Made by a program: the position numbers and the translations under genes | Origin: an uncultured Prevotellaceae bacterium | Lineage (GTDB): Bacteria > Bacteroidota > Bacteroidia > Bacteroidales > Bacteroidaceae | NCBI GenBank assembly: GCA_902768785.1 | Contig: CACXMM010000002.1 | Location: 1 to 64,000, forward strand | Reading direction: 5' to 3' | DNA: 64,000 nucleotides | Shown: in pieces, positions 57,695 to 64,000 of the stretch | How the letters are laid out: every line of letters begins with the position of its first letter | Numbering within the stretch: the stretch's first letter is position 1 | The notes under the pieces: generated by a model | What the model was told of the DNA's origin: nothing | Seen by the model: the letters and a program-made list of their open reading frames with translations, nothing else | Database searches by the model: none

Positions 57695-59617
57695 TTACTT
57701 CAACTCCTCCAACCACAACGTACTCATGGCATCCGAGGGCATGCGCCAGTCACCGCGTGGTGACAAGCTCACGCTACCCACCTTCGGACCGTCGGGCAGA
57801 CAGGAGCGTTTGAACTGTTGTGAGAAGAAGCGGCGGATGAAGGTGGTGAGCCAGTGCCGGATTGTCTCATCGTCATAACTGTTCTTGAAGGCATGCTGTG
57901 CCAGCAGTAAGATCTTCCTGGGTGAGAAGCCGAAGCGGAGGAAATAATACAGGAAAAAGTCATGCAGCTCGTAAGGTCCCACCAGGTCTTCTGTCTTCTG
58001 CTGTATATTCCCTTTCTCGTCGGCAGGTGTCAGCTCTGGAGAGATCGGCGTATCAAGCACGTCCAACAGAATGTCGGCACCCTGCTTGTCGTCTTTCTCC
58101 AACGTGGAGGCCACATACCTCACGATATACTGTATGAGAGTCTTGGGCACACTGGCGTTCACGCCGTACATCGACATGTGGTCACCGTTGTAAGTGGCCC
58201 ATCCCAAAGCGAGCTCACTGAGGTCACCCGTTCCAACCACCAGTCCGCCATATTTGTTTGTCAGGTCCATCAAGATTTGCGTACGTTCCCTGGCCTGAGA
58301 GTTCTCGTAGGTCACATCATGCACCTTCGGGTCATGACCGATATCCTCGAAGTGCTGCATCACCGCCTTGGCAATGCTGATCTCCTTGATGGTCACTCCC
58401 AGACTCTCCATCAGGGCAATGGCATTGTGATAGGTCCTGTCGGTGGTGCCAAAGCCCGGCATGGTCACACCGATGATGCCCTTGCGTGACAGCTCCAGAC
58501 GGTCGAAAGTCTTGACACATACCAACAAAGCCAACGTACTGTCCAGTCCGCCACTGATGCCGATCACCACATTCTTACTATGGGTATGCACCATTCTCTT
58601 GGCCAGTCCGCTAACTTGGATATTCAGGATCTCCTCACAGCTCTTCGCCATATCACTGTCATTGGGAATGAACGGATGGGGATCGATATCACGTAACAGG
58701 ACGAAGTCACGCGGCATGATGGAATGACCATCCTTGATGACGGCCGTATAGCCACGCTGCGCATTCACGTAGGTACTGTTCGTGCGCCGCTCTGCCCGTA
58801 GTCGTTCGATATCGATCTGTGTCACCATGATCTGCGGATTCATCGAGAAACGCTCTGCCTCGGTGAGCAGCTTACCATTCTCGTAAATCATCGCATTACC
58901 TCCATACACCACATCCTGAGTACTCTCGCCAAAGCCACAGCCGCTATAGACATAGCCCGTGATGGTACGGGCACTCTGCTGTGCCAGCAGGGCTTTCAGA
59001 TACTCATGCTTACCAATGAGCTCATCACTGGCAGAGAGATTGAAGATCAGGTCGGCACCTGCCAGGGCCAGATGGTTACTGGGCGGAGCCGGTGCCCATA
59101 CATCCTCACAGATCTCGATACCCAGCATTGCACCATCACAGGTACGAATGAGCAGCGGCTCAGGTGACACCACGATACGGTTGCCGGCGAAACGGATCTC
59201 CGTGGGACGCAGGTCTTGTGACGACGCGAACCAACGTTTCTCGTAAAACTCACTGTAGTTCGGCAGGTAGGTTTTGGGGATCAACGCCAGCAGATCCCCT
59301 TTCTGAATCACGGCAGCACAGTTCAACAACAAGTCACCCACCACCACGGGGAGTCCCACGATGGCAATCACGTCGAGCTTGCGCGTAAAGTCGAGGAGCA
59401 TCATCACTGCAGTCTCGGCCTGTTCGATCAGCGCATGCTGACGGAAGAGGTCCTGACAGGTATAGCCTGTGATCGACAGTTCCGGGAATACGATCACTTC
59501 GACGCCCTTCCCTTCAGCCTGGGCAATCATACTCTCTATCTGTTGTGTGTTGTAGATGCAGTCTGCCACCCTCACCTGGGGAATGGCAGCAGCCACTGTG
59601 ATAAATCCGTTCTGCAT
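57695..59617 (-). CDS. nadE: Glutamine-dependent NAD+ synthase
   Basis: A 640-aa two-domain enzyme making NAD from deamido-NAD. The N-terminal nitrilase-type glutaminase has Glu in FPELSITGYTC, Lys in IPKTYLPNYSEFYE and Cys in GIEICEDVWAP. The C-terminal synthetase has the P-loop GISGGLDSTLAL. Full length. A consensus promoter is upstream. Confidence 0.95.
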   Translation of the reverse strand: MQNGFITVAAAIPQVRVADCIYNTQQIESMIAQAEGKGVEVIVFPELSITGYTCQDLFRQHALIEQAETAVMMLLDFTRKLDVIAIVGLPVVVGDLLLNCAAVIQKGDLLALIPKTYLPNYSEFYEKRWFASSQDLRPTEIRFAGNRIVVSPEPLLIRTCDGAMLGIEICEDVWAPAPPSNHLALAGADLIFNLSASDELIGKHEYLKALLAQQSARTITGYVYSGCGFGESTQDVVYGGNAMIYENGKLLTEAERFSMNPQIMVTQIDIERLRAERRTNSTYVNAQRGYTAVIKDGHSIMPRDFVLLRDIDPHPFIPNDSDMAKSCEEILNIQVSGLAKRMVHTHSKNVVIGISGGLDSTLALLVCVKTFDRLELSRKGIIGVTMPGFGTTDRTYHNAIALMESLGVTIKEISIAKAVMQHFEDIGHDPKVHDVTYENSQARERTQILMDLTNKYGGLVVGTGDLSELALGWATYNGDHMSMYGVNASVPKTLIQYIVRYVASTLEKDDKQGADILLDVLDTPISPELTPADEKGNIQQKTEDLVGPYELHDFFLYYFLRFGFSPRKILLLAQHAFKNSYDDETIRHWLTTFIRRFFSQQFKRSCLPDGPKVGSVSLSPRGDWRMPSDAMSTLWLEELK

Positions 59618-59648
59618 ACGTTTCTCTTTTTAGGGTTGAATCCAACGA

Positions 59649-59678
59649 CAAAGGTATGAAAAATAATTGAAACCACAA
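59649..59678 (-). promoter_or_regulatory. Promoter for nadE
   Basis: Minus strand: TTTG at 59678-59675, 18-bp gap, TACCTTTG at 59656-59649, 31 bp before the ATG. Good consensus match. Confidence 0.7.
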
Positions 59679-59828
59679 AAGGTTTCCACAGAATTCATGT
59701 AATCCGCCCGTCTTTCGGATGACTTGTTAGGTTCATGACCCTACTTTCGCTATGCTAAGCGCCAATGACTGTGGCCAGTTCTGTTTTCATGGATGAGTAG
59801 AGAAAGGCTGATAAATGGAGTGGCATTA

Positions 59829-59947
59829 GGGGTCGCCTTCGGCGAGAAATTATACATAATCTAAACAAAATCAAACAAATAACCATAAATATAATGATAG
59901 ATTTTGGTGAGTTTTTCTTGGATTTATGCCCGTAAGGGCATCCCAAA
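59829..59947. repeat. Hairpin-forming element, copy 2 (opposite orientation)
   Basis: Ends in TCGCC-TTC-GGCGA (left) and GCCC-GTAA-GGGC (right), the same two end hairpins as 39171-39315 but swapped, with AATCTAAACAAAATC near the left arm. About 26 bp shorter than copy 1. Lies in the 497-bp gap between divergent nadE and the XRE gene. Confidence 0.75.
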
Positions 59948-59980
59948 GAAAAAATAAAAGATTATATTTTGTTCTGCTCT

Positions 59981-60022
59981 CGATTATACGTAACCCGGCT
60001 TAGCCGAAGTTACTTGCAATCG
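59981..60022. repeat. Nested inverted repeat near the XRE promoter
   Basis: CGATT-4-GTAAC-c-CGGCTTAGCCG-aa-GTTAC-4-AATCG: three concentric inverted segments centred at 60000/60001. Could form a cruciform or RNA hairpin. The rest of the gap shows only the two promoters and the element at 59829. Confidence 0.7.
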
Positions 60023-60071
60023 GGTAGTAAAGAAAAACAGATTTTTCTTTCTCTTTTCTCTCATTTTTTCG

Positions 60072-60079
60072 TATCTTTG
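60072..60079 (+). promoter_or_regulatory. -7 element for the XRE-cupin operon
   Basis: TATCTTTG, 35 bp before the ATG at 60115; upstream is a pyrimidine-rich run without a clear TTTG. Confidence 0.5.
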
Positions 60080-60114
60080 CGGCCGAAAATAATAAACTGT
60101 TATAAAATTTGTTC

Positions 60115-60702
60115 ATGATGAACCAAAATAACACACTCGTCGGTTCCAAAATCAAGGGAATCAGAGAATCAAAAAACCTCAGCATCGAGGAGATCGCTGA
60201 AAGTAGCGGTCTGTCGGTAGAACAGATCGCATCCATCGAAAATGATCAGAACCTCCCATCGTTAGGTCCGCTGATCAAAATCGCCAGGGCATTGGGTGTT
60301 CGCCTAGGTACCTTTATGGATGATAACGATGCGATAGGACCTGTGGTTTGTCGCGCAGAGGACAGAGAGCGTGAGCGTAGCATCAGTTTCTCCAACGGAG
60401 CGACGGATGCTCGCAAGCACATGGACTATCATCCGCTTGCCCAGCAGAAGGCAGGTCGCCACATGGAGCCTTTCATCATCGATATCAACCCTACTGAGAG
60501 TCTTGATTACAAGCTCTCCGCCCATGAAGGTGAGGAGTTCATCTATGTCATGGAAGGTGAAGTGGAAGTGGAATACGGGAAGGAGAAGTATCTGCTGAAA
60601 GAAGGCGACTCGATCTATTACGACTCGATTGTGAAGCATCACCTACATGGAGCTCCTGGGAAATCGGCCAAAATCTTAGCTTTAATTTATATACCATTCT
60701 GA
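60115..60702 (+). CDS. XRE-family regulator with C-terminal cupin domain
   Basis: A 195-aa protein. Residues ~10-70 are a helix-turn-helix of the Cro/C1 type (IKGIRESKNLSIEEIAESSGL). Residues ~125-190 are a cupin (HEGEEFIYVMEGEVEVEYG, KEGDSIYYDSIVKHHLHG) that may sense a small molecule. ATG at 60115 or 60118. It is followed by an acyl-CoA ligase gene after an octamer-repeat spacer, so it probably controls that gene and itself; target sites may include the inverted repeat at 59981. Confidence 0.88.
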   Translation: MMNQNNTLVGSKIKGIRESKNLSIEEIAESSGLSVEQIASIENDQNLPSLGPLIKIARALGVRLGTFMDDNDAIGPVVCRAEDRERERSISFSNGATDARKHMDYHPLAQQKAGRHMEPFIIDINPTESLDYKLSAHEGEEFIYVMEGEVEVEYGKEKYLLKEGDSIYYDSIVKHHLHGAPGKSAKILALIYIPF

Positions 60703-60703
60703 A

Positions 60704-60743
60704 AGAATTGAAGAATTGAAGAGTTGAAGAATTGAAGAGTTGA
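60704..60743 (+). repeat. Octamer tandem repeat between XRE-cupin and ligase genes
   Basis: Five 8-bp units AGAATTGA, AGAATTGA, AGAGTTGA, AGAATTGA, AGAGTTGA starting 1 bp after the stop; the ATG (60747) falls in what would be unit six. Same octamer as between iorA and iorB. Confidence 0.9.
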
Positions 60744-60746
60744 AGG

Positions 60747-62480
60747 ATGGAAGCTAAGAAGATCAAATTGGATATGGCTGGCAGACCTCTGCCAGACAGA
60801 ACATATCCTGCTGAGACTGGCTCTGCAGGATATACCCTTCATGAGCGTACTTTAGGTCAGTGGCTCGAATACTGGGCTGAGACTACACCCGATAAGGAAT
60901 ATATCGTTTATAGTGATCGTGACCTGCGTTTCACCTGGAGCAAGTTCAATGAACGCGTGGATAACCTCGCCAAGGGTTTGATCGCCATTGGCGTAAAAAG
61001 AGGATCGAATGTGGGTATCTGGGCAACGAATGTGCCCGACTGGCTTACCTTCCTCTATGCCACCGCGAAGATCGGCGCCGTACTGGTGACAGTGAATACG
61101 AACTACAAGCAGAGCGAACTGGAGTATCTGTGCAAAGACTCTGACATGGAAGTGCTCTGCATCACCGATGGCACATGGGACTGTAACTATGTAGATATGA
61201 CTTACACGATGCTGCCTGAGTTGAAGAACTGCGAGCGCGGTCATCTGAACAGTAAGCGGTTCCCCTACATGAAAAACGTGGTGTTCATTGGCATGGAGAA
61301 ATACCGAGGAATGTACAATACGGCAGAATTGCTGCTGTTGGGACAGAACATCGAGGATGAGAAACTCAACGAGATGAAGAGTAAGGTGATGTGTCATGAT
61401 GTCTGCAACATGCAATATACGTCTGGTACGACGGGGTTCCCCAAGGGTGTGATGCTGACGCACTATGGCATTGCTAACGACGGTTTCTTTACAGGTGAGA
61501 ACATGGGCTTTACTTCCGAAGACAAACTTTGTGTCTGTGTACCCCTGTTCCACTGCTTCGGAGTGGTGCTCGCCACCATGAACTGTCTGACCCATGGTTG
61601 TACAGAGGTGATGGTGGAGAAATTCGACCCGTTGGTGGTACTCGCCTCTATTCATAAAGAAAGGTGTACCGCTGTGTATGGCGTGCCTACGATGTTCATC
61701 GCCGAACTGAATCACCCGATGTTCGATATGTTCGACCTCACCTGTCTGAGGACAGGTATCATGGCGGGTTCTCTCTGTCCTGTGGAACTGATGAAGCAGG
61801 TGAGCGAGAAAATGTATATGACCATTACCAGTGTGTATGGACTCACTGAGAGCTCGCCTGGTATGACACAGACTTGTCTGAACGATACTTTCGAGCAGCG
61901 TTGCACCACAGTAGGGCGCGACTTCCCCTTCGTAGATGTGAAGGTTCTTGACCCAGAGACGGGCAAGGAATGTCCTGTGGGTGTACAGGGTGAGATGTGC
62001 TGTAAAGGCTTCAATGTGATGAAAGGCTACTACAAGAACCCAGAGGCTACAGCAGAGGTCATCGACAAGAACGGATACCTCCATTCAGGTGACTTGGGCG
62101 TAAAAGATGAGCAGGGCTTCTACAAGATCACGGGACGCATCAAGGACATGATCATCCGCGGTGGTGAGAATATCTACCCGCGTGAGATCGAGGAATTCCT
62201 CTATCACATGCCTGGCATTCGCGACGTTCAGGTGGCTGCTGTACCTTCAAAGAAATATGGAGAGGCCGTTGGTGCCTTCATCATCCTCGAAGAAGGGGCA
62301 CAGATGACGGCCGAAGACGTGCAGCTGTTCTGCCGTGGTAAGATTGCCCGTTACAAGATTCCTAAGTATGTGTTCTTCATCGATCAGTTCCCGCTGACGG
62401 GATCCGGCAAGATCCAGAAGTTCAAGTTGAAAGAAATGAGCTTGGAACTTTGCAAGCAACAGGGAATTGAAGTGATATAA
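60747..62480 (+). CDS. AMP-dependent acyl-CoA synthetase
   Basis: A 577-aa adenylate-forming ligase. The AMP-binding motif is [16 protein letters not shown] (about residue 225), then [10 protein letters not shown], and the C-terminal domain has [21 protein letters not shown] and the catalytic Lys in [11 protein letters not shown]. It activates a medium- or long-chain fatty acid as acyl-CoA; chain length cannot be told. It is second in a two-gene operon with the XRE-cupin regulator. A bidirectional terminator follows. Confidence 0.9.
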   Translation: MEAKKIKLDMAGRPLPDRTYPAETGSAGYTLHERTLGQWLEYWAETTPDKEYIVYSDRDLRFTWSKFNERVDNLAKGLIAIGVKRGSNVGIWATNVPDWLTFLYATAKIGAVLVTVNTNYKQSELEYLCKDSDMEVLCITDGTWDCNYVDMTYTMLPELKNCERGHLNSKRFPYMKNVVFIGMEKYRGMYNTAELLLLGQNIEDEKLNEMKSKVMCHDVCNMQYTSGTTGFPKGVMLTHYGIANDGFFTGENMGFTSEDKLCVCVPLFHCFGVVLATMNCLTHGCTEVMVEKFDPLVVLASIHKERCTAVYGVPTMFIAELNHPMFDMFDLTCLRTGIMAGSLCPVELMKQVSEKMYMTITSVYGLTESSPGMTQTCLNDTFEQRCTTVGRDFPFVDVKVLDPETGKECPVGVQGEMCCKGFNVMKGYYKNPEATAEVIDKNGYLHSGDLGVKDEQGFYKITGRIKDMIIRGGENIYPREIEEFLYHMPGIRDVQVAAVPSKKYGEAVGAFIILEEGAQMTAEDVQLFCRGKIARYKIPKYVFFIDQFPLTGSGKIQKFKLKEMSLELCKQQGIEVI

Positions 62481-62481
62481 A

Positions 62482-62507
62482 AAAACGCTCGTTTGAGCGT
62501 TTTTTTA
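62482..62507. terminator. Bidirectional terminator between convergent genes
   Basis: AAAAACGCTC and GAGCGTTTTT pair around GTTT, with A/T runs on both sides, so it works on either strand. The T-run contains the stop codon of the minus-strand gene. Confidence 0.9.
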
Positions 62508-63377
62508 TTTCTCATTGCGTACGGTGCGCACCAGTTCCAGATTCAGTTTCTCTAAGGGAGAAAGGGAGGATCCATCAGCATGGCGTTTCTTGATATCGGA
62601 GATGATATCGTCTAACTGACGGTTACTCAGCCGACTGAGCATCAGTCGGTTGAGGGGCCTGACAATCACGATCGCCCACGGGGAGGTATCGAAGTCATAA
62701 GGTCCGCGAATCTTCTTCAACACAAAACGAGTACCAAAATCAGGATAGGTAGGACTGTTGATGCCTTGTTGCGTCTCCAGCACCTCCAGTCCTTTCTCAC
62801 TGTAATGGAGGAGCCAGAACGTAGGACCTGTGAAAGCACCAGCGCCCCCCCATCCGGGAGGGGCATTAGGTGGGGCATTCACCTGCTGAATGCGATGTTC
62901 ACCCCATACCAGCATATCGGAGAACACCACATGGGAATAGTCCTCAGACCATTCGAAATGTAGCTCACTGCCGGGATCACCGTCATAACGTTCCCCACTG
63001 TTCAGCTTCACCTTACCGAAGACCGACATACCCTTTTCGTTCTGATACACACCGGCATAGAGTTCCAGGAGTGACTCCTGTAACTCTTCCACAACAGACA
63101 CAGATTCGCTCAGGCGGCGGAAGACATCGATAAGCTTCCTCGTCTTCTTGTTCCGCACCACCAGCAGCTCATCGTCACCGTAGCGGTAACGGGTGACCGT
63201 GTTCTGTCGGAGATTGACCACTTCATCGATGTTTCCGTGATCCCTGCCGTTGTGCCAGCGGACATCCTTTGGGATGGCTCCTTTGAGGAGCTCCCACGAA
63301 TCGTTTCCAGCGTATGTCATTGTCAGCGGCATACAGAGAAAAGCTATTAATATGAGAAGGTTAGTCTTTGATGTCAT
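62505..63377 (-). CDS. Secreted protein of unknown function
   Basis: A 290-aa protein with signal peptide (TNLLILIAFLCMPLTMTYAG). ATG at 63377 is chosen because it begins the signal peptide; the frame is open further upstream but without one. The body is beta-rich, with WGGAGAFTGPTFWLLHYSEKG and a basic C-terminal helix region (DDIISDIKKRHADGSS). I do not recognise the family. It stands alone. Confidence 0.7.
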   Translation of the reverse strand: MTSKTNLLILIAFLCMPLTMTYAGNDSWELLKGAIPKDVRWHNGRDHGNIDEVVNLRQNTVTRYRYGDDELLVVRNKKTRKLIDVFRRLSESVSVVEELQESLLELYAGVYQNEKGMSVFGKVKLNSGERYDGDPGSELHFEWSEDYSHVVFSDMLVWGEHRIQQVNAPPNAPPGWGGAGAFTGPTFWLLHYSEKGLEVLETQQGINSPTYPDFGTRFVLKKIRGPYDFDTSPWAIVIVRPLNRLMLSRLSNRQLDDIISDIKKRHADGSSLSPLEKLNLELVRTVRNEK

Positions 63378-63574
63378 ACCATGATTTGGATTTTCCTTGC
63401 AAAAGTACGAATAAGTGAGTGAAAAACCAAAAGAATTATGAGTTTTTCCGATTATCTGTGCGCCAAAAGCTTTCCTCCCTCTGATGTGGGGAGTACCATG
63501 TGGCATGTCTGCAAGAAAGTATCTCATGTACTTGCGAAACATGAAATATTAATAGTTAAATTATGCTTAATCGG

Positions 63575-63604
63575 TTTGTAATCGGGCATTATTTACTAAT
63601 TTTG
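63575..63604 (+). promoter_or_regulatory. Promoter for the DUF4468-like gene
   Basis: TTTG (63575-63578), 18-bp gap, TAATTTTG (63597-63604): an exact consensus match, 17 bp before the ATG. Confidence 0.75.
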
Positions 63605-63621
63605 CAAACAAAACAACGATT

Positions 63622-64000
63622 ATGAGGAAAATCATGTTAGGGTTGATGCTGAGCCTGCCGCTGGCCGGCATCGCACAGAATGTCTGGGAAAGACCCGACA
63701 TACAAGACAATACGAAAGAACAGAAAGTCAAGGAAGTAACTACTGAGGACCCCAAGTATCTGGAAGGAGCCGTACCTGTTGTTAACGGTGAGGTATGCTG
63801 GACCCTCGATCTCGACGTACCAGGAAAGGACGCACAGCAGATTTACGAAATCATGATGCGATATCTGACCAACCTCACCAACGAGGAGAACCAACTTGAG
63901 GGTAGCGCTGTTTCTCTGGTGAACAAACAAGAGCACATCATTGCCGCCAGCATCAGGGAATGGTTGGTGTTCAAGAACGTGTTCCTGGCCCTTGACCGTA
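63622..64000 (+). CDS. DUF4468-like secreted protein (3' end outside window)
   Basis: The first 126 codons are present. A signal peptide (MLGLMLSLPLAGIAQ) is followed by a spacer and a domain beginning GAVPVVNGEVCWTLDLDVPG, with REWLVFKNVFLALDR near the cut. This resembles the N-terminal TBP-like fold of DUF4468, a family of small secreted Bacteroidetes proteins of unknown role. Confidence 0.7.
   Translation, partial: MRKIMLGLMLSLPLAGIAQNVWERPDIQDNTKEQKVKEVTTEDPKYLEGAVPVVNGEVCWTLDLDVPGKDAQQIYEIMMRYLTNLTNEENQLEGSAVSLVNKQEHIIAASIREWLVFKNVFLALDR

Noticed and set aside
60852-62084. A 410-codon open frame antisense to the acyl-CoA synthetase
   Set aside because: It mirrors a well-conserved gene on the other strand, is His-rich in a shadow-frame manner and has no promoter or recognisable domain.

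Overview
The window looks like chromosomal DNA of a Bacteroidales bacterium, most likely Prevotella or a close relative. The pointers are a fused LpxC/FabZ protein, short (~290 aa) primary-type sigma factors, Bacteroidetes outer-membrane families (DUF4421-like, DUF5686-like), secreted proteins with type IX-secretion-like tails, a Bacteroidetes-style AddAB nuclease, and promoters of the TTTG-N18..22-TAnnTTTG type. There is no rRNA, no insertion sequence with a transposase, no phage and no CRISPR array. Genus is an inference; no database was consulted.

Layout. 1-4.0 kb (+): end of an AraC-type regulator, then iorA-iorB-aminotransferase for aromatic amino acid fermentation. 4.1-7.2 kb (-): sigma factor rpoD, a small secreted protein, and an HprK-like kinase / S26-like peptidase / PqqD-like cassette with no visible peptide precursor or radical SAM enzyme. 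7.3-13.5 kb (-): HtrA protease, PIF1-type helicase, penicillin-binding protein 1A. 13.5-28.2 kb (-): a long run of core genes (miaA, lpxA, lpxC/fabZ, lpxD, HD hydrolase, pyrF, prfA, a secreted CHAP-like protein, purM, lemA, a TPM protein, aroE, menG/ubiE, purC, phoH). 28.3-38.7 kb (-): an RND efflux operon (adaptor, pump, a 1165-aa methionine-rich secreted protein, TolC-type channel, DUF4421-like protein).

38.7-39.9 kb: a 1.2-kb gene-free region packed with short repeat arrays and hairpin elements. 39.9-43.3 kb (+): an M15-like secreted protein, tRNA-Thr, tRNA-Gly, dnaB, a GDSL hydrolase. 43.3-46.2 kb (-): uvrA. 46.6-55.7 kb (+): a second sigma factor, a DUF5686-like barrel, addA-addB. 55.8-59.6 kb (-): cdd, a beta-helix lipoprotein, nadE. 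60.1-62.5 kb (+): an XRE-cupin regulator with an acyl-CoA ligase. 62.5-63.4 kb (-): a secreted unknown. 63.6 kb to the end (+): a DUF4468-like secreted protein, cut off.

The most unusual content is non-coding. Sequence-unrelated arrays at 9.07-9.17, 39.05-39.18 and 39.35-39.59 kb share one geometry: a near-palindromic 17-nt unit plus a 5-nt variable spacer, giving an exact 22-bp period. Two further families of small hairpin-forming repeats each occur twice in the window. Six separate spacers between co-directional genes consist of tandem 7-, 8- or 9-bp repeats, in two cases running from the upstream stop codon into the downstream start codon.
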